In this document: positions 39,736-49,646 of the stretch, one piece after another
How positions within the stretch are numbered: the stretch's first letter is position 1
Layout of the letters: each line of letters begins with the position of its first letter
Assembly: GCA_907163225.1 (NCBI GenBank)
Contig: OU015322.1
Span: 1,465,001 to 1,529,000, forward strand
Length of the DNA: 64,000 bases
Reading direction: 5' to 3'
Source: an uncultured Rhodocyclaceae bacterium
Lineage (GTDB): Bacteria > Pseudomonadota > Gammaproteobacteria > Burkholderiales > Rhodocyclaceae
Program-made: the position numbers and the translations under genes
The notes under the pieces: generated by a model
The model's database searches: none
What the model saw: only the letters and a program-made list of their open reading frames with translations
Told to the model about the DNA's origin: nothing

Positions 39736-40140
39736 ATGATGGCCGATGCAGATCTCAAGAAGAAGCGGGAGATATTGTTCGCCAAATTCCCCCCCGGCCA
39801 GGTACCCGAAGCAGCCGATGACTTGCAGCACATGGATGCGATCGAAGTTCAGCCGAAATATGAAAAGCGCTCGCTCGGCGTCGGCTACGACCTGCAACAG
39901 CACACACTGCGCGAGCTGGACGAGCATCTGGTAGACAAAGGTTTTCACCTGGACAACACCCTGTTTTCCAAGCTGACCCGGGCGCTGATCTACTACGTTG
40001 AAGACACCCAGCTGCACAACATCGGTGCGCCGGAAAAGCGCCTGAAGCGCTCCGCAGCCGAAGGCTACGTCAATGCCTGGGAACACCATCCGCACGGCGA
40101 CCACGACGATACCCCGCCGGAGTGGCGCGAATATAAGTGA
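39736..40140 (+). CDS. Conserved hypothetical protein
   Basis: A 134-residue soluble, acidic protein with no signal peptide or membrane segment. It is rich in charged residues, with a histidine cluster near the end (EHHPHGDHDD). I do not recognise a domain. GGGGAGGG lies right before tandem ATG codons at 39736 and 39739; the second is also plausible. It lies 17 bp after ctpA and overlaps the MoeB-like gene by 4 bp, so it is likely part of that operon. Confidence 0.75.
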   Translation: MMADADLKKKREILFAKFPPGQVPEAADDLQHMDAIEVQPKYEKRSLGVGYDLQQHTLRELDEHLVDKGFHLDNTLFSKLTRALIYYVEDTQLHNIGAPEKRLKRSAAEGYVNAWEHHPHGDHDDTPPEWREYK

Positions 40141-40964
40141 CGGACGAGCAGCTTCTCCGCTATAGCCGCCATATTTTGCTGGACGCCCTGGGCATCGAAG
40201 GCCAGGCGAGCATCCTTGACACGCACGCGCTGATTGTCGGCGCTGGCGGCCTCGGCTCTCCGGCCGCCCTCTACCTGGCGTCAGCAGGTGTCGGAAAAAT
40301 AACGCTGGTCGATGACGACACGGTTGATTTCACCAACCTGCAGCGCCAGATACTGCACACCCAGGCGCGCGTCGGCATGGCCAAGGCCGAGTCCGGCCAC
40401 TTGGCGCTGAGCGCTATCAATCCTGACATCGAGATCATCCCGCTGCAGCAGCGTCTATCGGGCGAGGCGCTCGATGCACTGGTGGCCAGCGCCGACATCG
40501 TGCTCGACTGCACCGATAATTTCGCCACCCGCCACGCCATCAATCGTGCCTGCGTGCATCACCGCAAGCCGCTGGTGTCCGGCGCGGCCATTCGCTTCGA
40601 TGGCCAGATCAGCGTCTACGACCTGCGCCGCGATGATTCGCCGTGCTACCACTGCCTGTTTCCCGAAGGCGAGGACGTCGAGGAAGTGCGTTGCGCGGTG
40701 ATGGGCGTCTTCGCGCCACTGACCGGCATCATCGGCACCATGCAGGCGGCCGAGGCACTCAAGCTGGCGGCCAGCATCGGCGAAACGCTGACCGGACGGC
40801 TGTTGCTGCTTGATGCGCTGACGATGGAGTGGCGCACTGTCCGTTTCAAGAAGGACGACGATTGCGCCGTGTGCGGACCTAAGGGAAACGTGCGATCAGG
40901 CGAATATCTTCGCCAATCTGCCGTAGATCGCGAATCTTCAACGGCTTCTTGCCGTCTAGCATAG
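40137..40964 (+). CDS. MoeB/ThiF/HesA family adenylyltransferase
   Basis: E1-like enzyme of 275 residues that adenylates the C-terminus of a sulfur-carrier protein such as MoaD or ThiS. The nucleotide loop GAGGLGSP is at 35-42, with catalytic DCTDN at 124-128 and zinc cysteines Cys170/173 and Cys243/246. A conserved cysteine (Cys186) may take part in sulfur transfer. The GTG start overlaps the previous gene by 4 bp. The last 25 residues after GPKG run 86 bp into convergent ribD and are not family sequence. MoeB and ThiF cannot be told apart here. Confidence 0.88.
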   Translation: MTDEQLLRYSRHILLDALGIEGQASILDTHALIVGAGGLGSPAALYLASAGVGKITLVDDDTVDFTNLQRQILHTQARVGMAKAESGHLALSAINPDIEIIPLQQRLSGEALDALVASADIVLDCTDNFATRHAINRACVHHRKPLVSGAAIRFDGQISVYDLRRDDSPCYHCLFPEGEDVEEVRCAVMGVFAPLTGIIGTMQAAEALKLAASIGETLTGRLLLLDALTMEWRTVRFKKDDDCAVCGPKGNVRSGEYLRQSAVDRESSTASCRLA

Positions 40965-41967
40965 TCAGCTCGGGCAGATTGAACAGGCCGCTCGCTTCGT
41001 GGCCGATCAGGCAGGGCGCCAGATAGAGCAGCAGTTCATCGACCAAGCCTTCGCGCAGCAACGAACCGTTGAGCTTGAAGCCGGCCTCGGCATGAACTTC
41101 GTTGATGCCGCGCTGGGCCAGCATTTCGAGCAGCGCTTTGAGATCAACCTTGCCGCTGCCGTTATTCAGAATTTCGACAAAATTTCCGGTTGACCGTAGG
41201 AATGCGATTTTTTCGGCATTTTCGATGGCGCCGACAATTAATATCGGCTCGCCCTGCAGGATGCGCGCCGTCGGAGAAATTTCGAGCTTGCTGTCGACAA
41301 CCACACGCAAGGGCTGCCGCGTCGTCACCACATCGCGCACAGTCAGACTCGGATCGTCGTCGCGCACCGTTCCGATTCCCGTCAGGATGGCGCAGGCACG
41401 GGCCCGCCAGGCATGACCGTCACGCCGCGCATCAGGGCCGGTGATCCACTGGCTGACGCCGTTGTTCAGCGCCGTCTTTCCATCCAGACTAGCCGCCACC
41501 TTCAGGCGCAACCAGGGCCGGCCACGCGTCATGCGCGAGACAAAGCCGATGTTCAGCTCGCGCGCCTCATTTTCCAGCAAGCCGCTCGCTGTTTCGATAC
41601 CCGCCGCCTGCAACAAGGCAAGCCCCTTGCCGGCAACCAGCGGATTCGGATCGGTCATCGCCGCCACGACACGCAAAACACCGGCTGCAATCAGTGCCTC
41701 GGCGCAAGGCGGCGTCCGGCCGTGATGGCTGCATGGCTCCAGCGTCACGTAAGCCGTGGCACCTTTGGCCTTCTCACCAGCGGCGCGCAGTGCATGAACT
41801 TCAGCGTGCGGCTCGCCGGCCTTCTCGTGCCAGCCTTCGCCGACGATTTCGCCGTCGCGGACCACGACGCAACCCACGCGCGGATTAGGCGACGTCGTCC
41901 ACAGGCCACGCTCAGCCAGTTGCAGGGCGCGCGCCATCATGCCGTGGTCGACGGCTGAAAAACTCAT
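40879..41967 (-). CDS. ribD: Bifunctional riboflavin deaminase/reductase RibD
   Basis: Cytoplasmic enzyme of 362 residues for two steps of riboflavin synthesis. The N-terminal deaminase has HAE (His54) and zinc cysteines Cys79 and Cys88 ([11 protein letters not shown]). The C-terminal reductase starts near residue 145. It overlaps nrdR by 4 bp, the usual nrdR-ribD order, and its 3' end overlaps the MoeB-like gene. Motif copy 41179 encodes RSTGNF. Confidence 0.96.
   Translation of the reverse strand: MSFSAVDHGMMARALQLAERGLWTTSPNPRVGCVVVRDGEIVGEGWHEKAGEPHAEVHALRAAGEKAKGATAYVTLEPCSHHGRTPPCAEALIAAGVLRVVAAMTDPNPLVAGKGLALLQAAGIETASGLLENEARELNIGFVSRMTRGRPWLRLKVAASLDGKTALNNGVSQWITGPDARRDGHAWRARACAILTGIGTVRDDDPSLTVRDVVTTRQPLRVVVDSKLEISPTARILQGEPILIVGAIENAEKIAFLRSTGNFVEILNNGSGKVDLKALLEMLAQRGINEVHAEAGFKLNGSLLREGLVDELLLYLAPCLIGHEASGLFNLPELTMLDGKKPLKIRDLRQIGEDIRLIARFP
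41179..41199 (+). repeat. Dispersed motif copy in ribD
   Basis: AAATTTCCGGTTGACCGTAG, a perfect core. On the minus coding strand it encodes LRSTGNF. Confidence 0.8.
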
Positions 41968-42428
41968 TTTTTCTTGGAGGTTGGCGAAACTTCGCGGATC
42001 GCCTTGGAGAAGGCATCCACGTCTTCAAAATTGCGATAGACCGAGGCAAAGCGGATGTAGGCGACCTTGTCGAGCTTCTTGAGCTCGCGCATGACCAACT
42101 CGCCCAACTGCTGCGTCGTCACCTCGCGCTCGCCAGCCGACCGCAGCCTTTCCTCGATATCGGCCACGGCAGCATCGACCGACTCGATCGACACCGGCCG
42201 CTTGCGCAGCGCAAGTTCCAGACTGGCGCGCAGCTTGGCCCGGCTGAACTCGGTGCGCAGGCCGTTTTTCTTGACCACTTGCGGCAGCTGGATTTCCGCC
42301 CGCTCGTAAGTCGTAAAACGCTTGTCGCAGGCGTTGCACTTCCTGCGGCGACGAACGACATCTGCCTCGTCAGAGAGGCGGGTATCAACAACCGCCGTGT
42401 CGTCGTTGCCGCAGAAGGGGCATTTCAC
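41964..42428 (-). CDS. nrdR: Transcriptional repressor NrdR
   Basis: ATP-cone repressor of ribonucleotide reductase genes, 154 residues. The zinc ribbon is Cys3-Cys6 and Cys31-Cys34, followed by an ATP-cone (about 49-139). It lies 69 bp after glyA and overlaps ribD by 4 bp, the common glyA-nrdR-ribD order. Confidence 0.97.
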   Translation of the reverse strand: MKCPFCGNDDTAVVDTRLSDEADVVRRRRKCNACDKRFTTYERAEIQLPQVVKKNGLRTEFSRAKLRASLELALRKRPVSIESVDAAVADIEERLRSAGEREVTTQQLGELVMRELKKLDKVAYIRFASVYRNFEDVDAFSKAIREVSPTSKKK

Positions 42429-42497
42429 TTCAAACCCCCGAAAATCTCAGCGCGCTGCCCGAACAAGGCAAGGCCGTACGGGCGAGCGCTGAAACCA

Positions 42498-43748
<1,251 letters not shown>

Positions 43749-43787
43749 GTCAAATGCCTCAAGCCATTGAAAAGGGGTCGAATTTTA

Positions 43788-44444
43788 TCATGCCGGAAGC
43801 TCGTCAAGGGCGCCCGGTTCGAGATGGTCGGTTTCACCCCAGGTTTTCAGGCACCATTTGCCGTCGACCGCAACAATCCAGTTGATGCCGGCATTGGGGA
43901 TCAGGAAATCGCGTGGCGTCTCTAGCGAGTTGCCACGGACAAAACGATTGATGATGTCGAGCACGCCACCGTGCAGCACGACGGCGATGGTCTCGCCCGG
44001 ATGCGCCGCTACCAGTGCTTTCAGCTTCTCAGTGACGCGCTCGAACATGACGTGAAGGCTTTCACCGTTCTCGAAGTTGTAGTCGGCGTTACGCCCTTCA
44101 AAAGCAGCGTACCCGGCCGGGTGATTGGCCTTCGCCTCGTCGTATGTCAGGCCTTCAAAAACGCCGTAGCGGCGTTCGCGCATCTCGGGCGTCGAAACCG
44201 GCGTCAGCCCCAATTCAGCACCGATGGCTTGCGCCGTGGTCCACGCCCGTTTCAGGTCACTGCTATAGATCGCGCAAATACCGGACTGCTTCAGCCAGCG
44301 CCCCGCGGCAAGCGCCTGTCGCTGACCGGTTTCGTTCAGGCCGATATCAATCTGCCCCTGAATGCGCCGCTCGGCATTCCACTCGGTCTCGCCGTGGCGC
44401 ACCAGACAGATTTGCGTTACCCGACTTGTAGGGATTTCCACCAT
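43788..44444 (-). CDS. Histidine phosphatase family protein
   Basis: A 218-residue phosphoglycerate-mutase-like phosphatase. The catalytic RHGET motif is at 16-20 (His17), with the second histidine in VLHGGVL and arginines in SSDLKRA. The start at 44444 gives MVEIPTSR; a longer frame to 44651 would cover the TRAP promoter region and has no family support. The substrate is unclear: GpmB, CobC and broad phosphatases share this fold. A weak motif copy lies at 43854. Confidence 0.88.
   Translation of the reverse strand: MVEIPTSRVTQICLVRHGETEWNAERRIQGQIDIGLNETGQRQALAAGRWLKQSGICAIYSSDLKRAWTTAQAIGAELGLTPVSTPEMRERRYGVFEGLTYDEAKANHPAGYAAFEGRNADYNFENGESLHVMFERVTEKLKALVAAHPGETIAVVLHGGVLDIINRFVRGNSLETPRDFLIPNAGINWIVAVDGKWCLKTWGETDHLEPGALDELPA
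43854..43873 (+). repeat. Degenerate dispersed motif copy in the histidine phosphatase gene
   Basis: CATTTGCCGTCGACCGCAAC. On the coding strand it encodes VAVDGKW. Confidence 0.4.
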
Positions 44445-44544
44445 TTTCCGCCCCTTGGCTTCACTGTAAATTCGGCGTCGTGAGATTTTACCAACCCCGG
44501 CCACCTCAGAAGCCGGGAATTCTATCAACCAAGGAGGACTTTTC

Positions 44545-45138
44545 GTGACCCCTCTGCTTAAGCTCTCCCAGCTGATCGACTGGCTCAACGAGCGCGTTGC
44601 CCGAGGCGCGTTCTGGCTGGTGCTGATCATGACCATCATCAGCGCCGGCAACGCTGTAGTGCGCTTTCTTTTTGACTACAGCTCGAACGGTCTGCTGGAA
44701 ATCCAGTGGTACCTGTTTGCCGCCATCTTCCTGCTCTGCGCGCCGTACACGCTACAAAGAAACGAACACGTCCGCATCGACGTCGTTTCCGGCAAGTTTT
44801 CGCCGCGCGGCCTGGCAGTCATCGACATCGTCGGCAGCCTTGTCTTCCTTCTGCCCATGGTCATCCTGATTCTCTGGCTGTCGCTGCCGCTGATCGCCGA
44901 GTCGATCAAGATCAACGAAATGTCGGCCAACGCCGGCGGCCTGTTGCGCTGGCCGGTAAAAATCCTGCTGCCGATCGGCTTCACGCTGCTCGCCCTGCAG
45001 GGCATCTCGGAGCTGATCAAGCGCGTCGCCTTCCTCGGCGGGCGGATCGACGATCCGAATGACAAGAAGAAGGGCCCGACGCCCGAAGAAGAACTGGCCG
45101 CTGCCATCGCTGCTGCCAAAGCTCAGGAGGCTAAATAA
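44545..45138 (+). CDS. dctQ: TRAP transporter small permease (DctQ)
   Basis: Four-segment inner membrane subunit of a tripartite ATP-independent transporter, 197 residues. Hydrophobic stretches lie near 22-42, 55-73, 95-118 and 138-158. The C-terminus (about 168-197) is a charged, alanine-rich tail, longer than usual. GTG start 44545 follows GGAGGA. The stop overlaps dctM at position 45138. Binding proteins of the right class are encoded 4 kb downstream on the other strand. Confidence 0.92.
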   Translation: MTPLLKLSQLIDWLNERVARGAFWLVLIMTIISAGNAVVRFLFDYSSNGLLEIQWYLFAAIFLLCAPYTLQRNEHVRIDVVSGKFSPRGLAVIDIVGSLVFLLPMVILILWLSLPLIAESIKINEMSANAGGLLRWPVKILLPIGFTLLALQGISELIKRVAFLGGRIDDPNDKKKGPTPEEELAAAIAAAKAQEAK

Positions 45139-46634
45139 TGGCTGAGTTCATCATCGCCAATATGGCGCCGCTGATGTTCGGCGCCCTCGTCCTGTTCCTG
45201 CTCTTCGGCTACCCAGTCGCCTTCGCGCTGGCCGCCAACGGCATCGTTTTCGGCCTGATCGGCATCGAACTCGGCCTGCTCACCCCAGCCTTGTTCCAGG
45301 CCCTGCCCGAGCGCATCTTCGGCATCATGGCCAACGATACGCTGCTGGCCATTCCCTTCTTTACCTTCATGGGCCTGATTCTTGAACGATCGGGCATGGC
45401 CGAAGACCTGCTCGACACCATCGGCCAGCTGTTCGGCCCGATGCGCGGCGGTCTGGCCTACGCGGTCATCTTCGTCGGCGCGCTGCTCGCGGCAACGACC
45501 GGCGTGGTGGCCGCCTCGGTGATCTCGATGGGCCTCATCTCGCTGCCCATCATGCTTCGCTACGGCTACGACAAGCGGCTGGCAGCGGGCGTCATCGCCG
45601 CCTCCGGCACGCTGGCCCAGATCATCCCGCCGTCGCTGGTCCTGATCATCATGGCCGACCAGCTCGGCAAGTCGGTCGGTGACATGTACGAAGGCGCGAT
45701 GATCCCAGGTCTGATTCTGACCGCACTTTATGTCGGCTACGTCGCCGTGCTCAGCATCATCAAGCCAAGTCACTGCCCGGCCCTGCCGCCGGAAGCCCGC
45801 TCGCTGCGCGGCTTCAAGCTGATGCTGCGCGTGCTGACGACACTGGTTCCGCCGCTGGTCCTCATCTTCCTGGTCCTCGGCACCATCTTCCTCGGCATTG
45901 CAACGCCGACCGAAGGCGGCGCCATGGGCGCAGCCGGCGCCATGATCCTGGCCCTGGCCCGCAAGCGGATCACCATGAAGCTGCTCAAGCAAGCCATGGA
46001 AACCACCGGCAAACTGTCGTCCTTCGTGGTCTTCATTCTGGTCGGCTCGACGGTGTTCGGCCTGGTCTTCCGCGGCGTCAATGGCGACCTGTGGGTGGAA
46101 CACCTCCTGCTCGGCCTGCCCGGCGGCCAGGTTGGCTTCCTGATCGTGGTCAACATCCTGGTCTTCGTGCTCGCCTTCTTCCTCGACTTCTTCGAACTCT
46201 CCTTCATCATCGTGCCGCTGCTGGCGCCGGTGGCGGACAAGCTGGGCATCGATCTGGTCTGGTTCGGCGTGCTGCTCGCGGTCAACATGCAAACCTCGTT
46301 CATGCACCCGCCCTTCGGCTTTGCGCTGTTCTACCTGCGCTCGGTCGCCCCCAGCTCGGTGAAGACGACGGATATTTACTGGGGTGCCATTCCCTTCGTC
46401 TGTATCCAGATCATCATGGTCGCGCTGATCATCATCTTCCCGAATATCGTCAGCTACGGCGATGAGGCGCAGAAGGAACAGCAGCGCCTGGAGAAGGAGG
46501 GCAAGGCGCCTGCTGCGGTCGATCTCGATTCGCTGATGAAGCAGACCGAAGAAGAGCCGGACGAGAAGAAGGAGGGCAACGAGGAATCAGACGCTGCCGC
46601 CCTGCTCAAGAACCTGCAGAGCGAAAGCAAGTAA
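45138..46634 (+). CDS. dctM: TRAP transporter large permease (DctM)
   Basis: Main translocation subunit, 498 residues, with about twelve membrane segments, that uses an ion gradient to import an organic acid. Family motifs GYPVAFALA (near residue 25) and FMGLILERSGMAEDLLD are visible. The last 60 residues form an acidic, lysine- and glutamate-rich cytoplasmic tail not usual in the family. It is followed by a terminator. TakP-like binding proteins nearby suggest 2-oxo acids as substrate (inference). Confidence 0.94.
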   Translation: MAEFIIANMAPLMFGALVLFLLFGYPVAFALAANGIVFGLIGIELGLLTPALFQALPERIFGIMANDTLLAIPFFTFMGLILERSGMAEDLLDTIGQLFGPMRGGLAYAVIFVGALLAATTGVVAASVISMGLISLPIMLRYGYDKRLAAGVIAASGTLAQIIPPSLVLIIMADQLGKSVGDMYEGAMIPGLILTALYVGYVAVLSIIKPSHCPALPPEARSLRGFKLMLRVLTTLVPPLVLIFLVLGTIFLGIATPTEGGAMGAAGAMILALARKRITMKLLKQAMETTGKLSSFVVFILVGSTVFGLVFRGVNGDLWVEHLLLGLPGGQVGFLIVVNILVFVLAFFLDFFELSFIIVPLLAPVADKLGIDLVWFGVLLAVNMQTSFMHPPFGFALFYLRSVAPSSVKTTDIYWGAIPFVCIQIIMVALIIIFPNIVSYGDEAQKEQQRLEKEGKAPAAVDLDSLMKQTEEEPDEKKEGNEESDAAALLKNLQSESK

Positions 46635-46652
46635 GCTCTTCAACTCGCAAAC

Positions 46653-46682
46653 AGGCGGGGTCTTTTGGCCCCGCCTTTTTAA
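46653..46682 (+). terminator. Terminator after dctQM
   Basis: Stem AGGCGGGG/CCCCGCCT (46653-46660 with 46669-46676) with an 8-base loop and a T run. Confidence 0.88.
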
Positions 46683-46872
46683 TTTCCGGTTTTGTGGATT
46701 TAATGCTGGGCCAGCCCCACGGGCCACAGTTTGCAGCGGAGTTGGCCTAGATCGCCCCCCGCAACGGCAACTGTCGAAAATTCTTACAGTCAGCAAGTCC
46801 CCAACTTAGCCACACTGATTTACGAAACCAACAACCTAATGGGGTCAATCGGTTACGTACTTGTATACCAAA
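46683..46872. other. Intergenic region upstream of the PEP-CTERM gene
   Basis: No gene is seen here. The segment near 46849-46870 has an imperfect dyad (GGTTAC...GTATACC) about 20 bp before the sigma-54 promoter, which could be an activator site but is weak. Confidence 0.4.
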
Positions 46873-46888
46873 TGGCTTTTTTCTTGCT
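46873..46888 (+). promoter_or_regulatory. Candidate sigma-54 promoter of the PEP-CTERM gene
   Basis: TGGCTTTTTTCTTGCT matches the -24/-12 pattern, with GG and GC exactly 10 bases apart. It ends 51 bp before the ATG. Sigma-54 promoters before PEP-CTERM genes are known in bacteria with the PrsK/PrsR system. Confidence 0.55.
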
Positions 46889-46939
46889 TGCCCAATTCTG
46901 AGCACCAAGCAATCTAAAATCCCACATCAGGAGTATTTC

Positions 46940-47602
46940 ATGAAGAAAATCCTCGCGTTTCTAGCTGCGTTGGTTGCAACTACGCCATCGTGGGCGGCAG
47001 TGATCCTATACACCGACGAGGCAAGCTATCTTGCTGCCGTCGGTGCCACCCGAACGTATATCGACTTTGCGGGTTCGCCGGGCGTGGCCGTCAGTGGCTT
47101 GGGTTTTTCTCCCGATGTCGCATTTGGATCTTGCACCGATCCGACCAATCAATTCACCTGCAGCGGAACGAGCGTATTCCACAACGGCAACGCAATTACC
47201 GACGTTGGTGGATCCACGGCAAACAATGGCGTAGGAAGTCTCGCATGGAGATTCGTCCTGCCTGACGTTTTCGCCTTCAGCTTCAACTATGCCAGCGGCG
47301 ACATTGCTGCCATCCAATTGGTAGATCCATCCGGCCCGCTGGGCCTGGTAGACACGACATCCGCCACAGACTTCATCGGCCTTGTTAGTAATAGGGCGTT
47401 TTTCGGCGCTATCGGTGTAAACGCACTGTTGGCCGGAAATACCGGGAACGACCGTTACTTTATTGATGATTTCCGTATCAGCGAGCTCAGAACTGTTCCG
47501 GAACCGGGAAGCCTGATGCTGGTTCTCTTGTCCATCGGGTTGGCAGCCATGATTGGGAGCAGGCGCCCTGAGCGCCTGAGACACATTTTCCCGACCCACT
47601 AG
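46940..47602 (+). CDS. PEP-CTERM sorting domain protein
   Basis: A 220-residue exported protein. A signal peptide (about 1-19, ending SWA) is followed by a beta-rich, serine/threonine/glycine-rich domain and a C-terminal sorting signal. The signal is VPEPGSL (about 186-192), a hydrophobic stretch and SRRPERLR. PEP-CTERM proteins are cut by exosortase and linked to exopolysaccharide or floc formation; no exosortase gene is in this window. AGGAG lies 8 nt before the ATG. Only two cysteines occur (CTDPTNQFTC). Confidence 0.9.
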   Translation: MKKILAFLAALVATTPSWAAVILYTDEASYLAAVGATRTYIDFAGSPGVAVSGLGFSPDVAFGSCTDPTNQFTCSGTSVFHNGNAITDVGGSTANNGVGSLAWRFVLPDVFAFSFNYASGDIAAIQLVDPSGPLGLVDTTSATDFIGLVSNRAFFGAIGVNALLAGNTGNDRYFIDDFRISELRTVPEPGSLMLVLLSIGLAAMIGSRRPERLRHIFPTH

Positions 47603-47663
47603 TCAGCTCGCCATCACCCCATGTCCAAGGCGGGGTCGCAAGGCACACTTTTTTCTGGCGAGA

Positions 47664-48587
47664 TCAGGGAATGAACGGCAGCAGCAGTTCGCTGGTATCG
47701 CTGGCCTCACCCGACAGACGGCGGCATTCCGCCATGAACATCCGGGTCGCTGTGCTGACATGGCGCTGACGCTGGCGGACAAACTGAAAGCGGCGCCGCA
47801 ATGCCAGCTCCGGCGTTTTGATTTCAACCAGACTGCCGCGCCGCAGCGCTTCGCGCAGGGCCAGCCGGGACAGGCAGCCGATGCCCAGCCCGGACTCGAC
47901 GGCCCGCTTGATGGCCTCGGTATGCTCAAGCTGCAGGCAGACATCGGCATCGATGCCGACGGCCTGCATGGCCCGGTCGAACAGCGCCCGCGTCCCGGAA
48001 CCCGGCTCGCGCACTATCCATTTTTGGGTAGAAATTCCGGTTGACCGCAGCACACCGATCTTGGCCAGCGGATGCGCTGGCGCACAGAAAACGACCAGCT
48101 CGTCGTCCAGCCACGGTTCAAAAATCAATTCCGAATCACTGGCCTCGCCTTCGATCAAGCCGATATCGAGTTCAAACCGCCGCAGTCGCTCGACCACCTG
48201 CCGGGTATTGCAAACGCTCAAATCAACCCGAGCCCCCGGGTTAAGGCGGAGATATTCGACCACAACCAACGTCGCCAGATAATTGCCGATGGTCAGCGTT
48301 GCACCGACCGCCACCGGCGCCAGACGCCCGCCAGCCAGGTAGCCCTCGATCTCGCCGGCCCGGGCAAGAATGTCCTCGGCCTGCGGCAGCAAGCCACGGC
48401 CGCTGCCGTTGAGGCGCAGCGACTTGCCAATGCGGTCGAAGAGCGGCGAATCGAAATGCCGCTCCAGTTCGAGCAGCGCCGTGCTGGCCGCCGATTGCGA
48501 CATGTTCAACTGCGTCGCGGCACGCGAAACGTTTTCCAGCCGGGCGATGGCGGCAAAGACTTCGATCTGGCGCAAGGTAATTTTCAT
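47664..48587 (-). CDS. LysR-family regulator
   Basis: A 307-residue LysR-type regulator. The N-terminal helix-turn-helix (about 1-60, NVSRAATQLNMSQSAASTAL) is followed by an effector domain (about 90-295). It is divergent from the ferredoxin-NADP reductase gene with a 98-bp shared gap, so it probably controls that gene, as FinR controls fpr in Pseudomonas (analogy only). Motif copy 48031 lies in the effector domain and encodes LRSTGI. Confidence 0.9.
   Translation of the reverse strand: MKITLRQIEVFAAIARLENVSRAATQLNMSQSAASTALLELERHFDSPLFDRIGKSLRLNGSGRGLLPQAEDILARAGEIEGYLAGGRLAPVAVGATLTIGNYLATLVVVEYLRLNPGARVDLSVCNTRQVVERLRRFELDIGLIEGEASDSELIFEPWLDDELVVFCAPAHPLAKIGVLRSTGISTQKWIVREPGSGTRALFDRAMQAVGIDADVCLQLEHTEAIKRAVESGLGIGCLSRLALREALRRGSLVEIKTPELALRRRFQFVRQRQRHVSTATRMFMAECRRLSGEASDTSELLLPFIP
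48031..48050 (+). repeat. Dispersed motif copy in the LysR gene
   Basis: GAAATTCCGGTTGACCGCAG, a perfect core. On the coding strand it encodes LRSTGI. Confidence 0.8.
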
Positions 48588-48685
48588 ATCTGAATTGTAG
48601 ATTAACGATATAAAAATTACCCGCTTTTATCTATAAACGATGCAGCCTAAGATCACTCTCATTCTGTAACTGGACGAGAAAAATC
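48588..48685. promoter_or_regulatory. Divergent regulatory region of lysR and fpr
   Basis: An AT-rich 98-bp gap with dyad-like T-N11-A stretches (near 48609-48645), the pattern expected for LysR binding. Exact boxes cannot be fixed from the sequence alone. Confidence 0.4.
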
Positions 48686-49465
48686 ATGAGCAATCTGGCC
48701 ACCGAAACAGTCACTTCCGTTCATCACTGGAACGACACCCTGTTCACCTTCCGCACCACCCGCAACCCCGGCCTGCGCTTCACAAATGGCCAGTTCGTGA
48801 TGATCGGTCTGGAAGTCGAAGGCCGCCCGCTGACTCGCGCCTACAGCATCGCCAGCGCCAATCACGAGGAATATCTCGAATTCTTCAGCATCAAGGTCGA
48901 GGACGGCCCGCTAACCTCGCGCCTGCAGCACCTCAAGCCGGGTGACCCGATCCTGGTTAGCAAGAAACCCACCGGCACGCTGGTCCTGCGCGACCTCAAG
49001 CCCGGCAAGCGCCTGTTCATGTTCGCCACCGGCACCGGCCTGGCGCCCTTCATGAGCCTGATCCACGACCCGGAAACCTATGAGCGTTTCGAAAAGGTTA
49101 TCCTCATCCACGGCGTGCGCTGGACCAATGAACTGGCCTACCACGACTACATCGAGCAGGACTTGAAGGAGCACGAATACTTCGCCGACTGGGTCAAGGA
49201 AAAGCTGGTGTACTACCCGACGGTGACGCGCGAACCCTTCCGCAACGAAGGTCGCCAGACCGACCTGATCGAGTCCGGCAAACTGTTCGCCGACATCGGC
49301 CAGCTACCGCTCGACCCGGCCACGGACCGCGCCATGATCTGCGGCAGCCCGGCCATGCTGGCGGAAACTTCAGCGATGCTCGACGCGCGAGGCTTCGAGG
49401 TGGGCAACCACCACACCGGCAAGCTCGGCGACTACGTCATCGAACGCGCCTTTGTTGAAAAATAG
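48686..49465 (+). CDS. fpr: Ferredoxin-NADP reductase
   Basis: FAD enzyme of 259 residues that exchanges electrons between NADPH and ferredoxin or flavodoxin. The FAD motif RAYSIAS lies near 52-58, NADP-site GTGLAPFMSL near 114-123 and MICGSPAML near 218-226. The C-terminal end VEK is typical of the bacterial class. It is divergent from a LysR regulator. Motif copy 49467 follows its stop directly. Confidence 0.95.
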   Translation: MSNLATETVTSVHHWNDTLFTFRTTRNPGLRFTNGQFVMIGLEVEGRPLTRAYSIASANHEEYLEFFSIKVEDGPLTSRLQHLKPGDPILVSKKPTGTLVLRDLKPGKRLFMFATGTGLAPFMSLIHDPETYERFEKVILIHGVRWTNELAYHDYIEQDLKEHEYFADWVKEKLVYYPTVTREPFRNEGRQTDLIESGKLFADIGQLPLDPATDRAMICGSPAMLAETSAMLDARGFEVGNHHTGKLGDYVIERAFVEK

Positions 49466-49466
49466 G

Positions 49467-49486
49467 GTTTTTCCCGGTTGACCGCG
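49467..49486 (+). repeat. Dispersed motif copy just after fpr
   Basis: GTTTTTCCCGGTTGACCGCG, starting 2 bp after the fpr stop, with the exact 10-mer CGGTTGACCG. Confidence 0.75.
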
Positions 49487-49510
49487 CCCCAAAGGAAGCA
49501 CACCTTGGGG
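49487..49510 (+). terminator. Hairpin after fpr
   Basis: CCCCAAAGG and CCTTGGGG pair with one bulged base. No T run follows, so terminator function is uncertain. It adjoins the motif copy. Confidence 0.45.
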
Positions 49511-49526
49511 TGTGGCAGGCGAGAAG

Positions 49527-49541
49527 CTATCATTGAAATAG
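49527..49541 (+). promoter_or_regulatory. Candidate OxyR site upstream of dps
   Basis: CTAT-N7-ATAG matches the central part of the OxyR consensus (ATAG...CTAT-N7-ATAG...CTAT). It lies 106 bp before the dps start. Outer quarter-sites are poorly conserved. Confidence 0.35.
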
Positions 49542-49646
49542 CCAAAGTCGATTGGCCGCACGCCGACAATGCGAGCACCATTCGACTGTGGCCCGACGAA
49601 TAGCGTCTCCGCCCATTCATCAACCAAAGCAACAAGGGAGAAAACC

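Noticed and set aside
43749-43787. Glycine riboswitch before glyA
   Set aside because: Only 39 bp separate glyA from its neighbour and no aptamer-like fold is present.
45123-46307. 394-residue minus-strand open frame opposite dctM
   Set aside because: It is rich in His, Gln, Asp and Glu, as expected for the reverse complement of a membrane protein gene.
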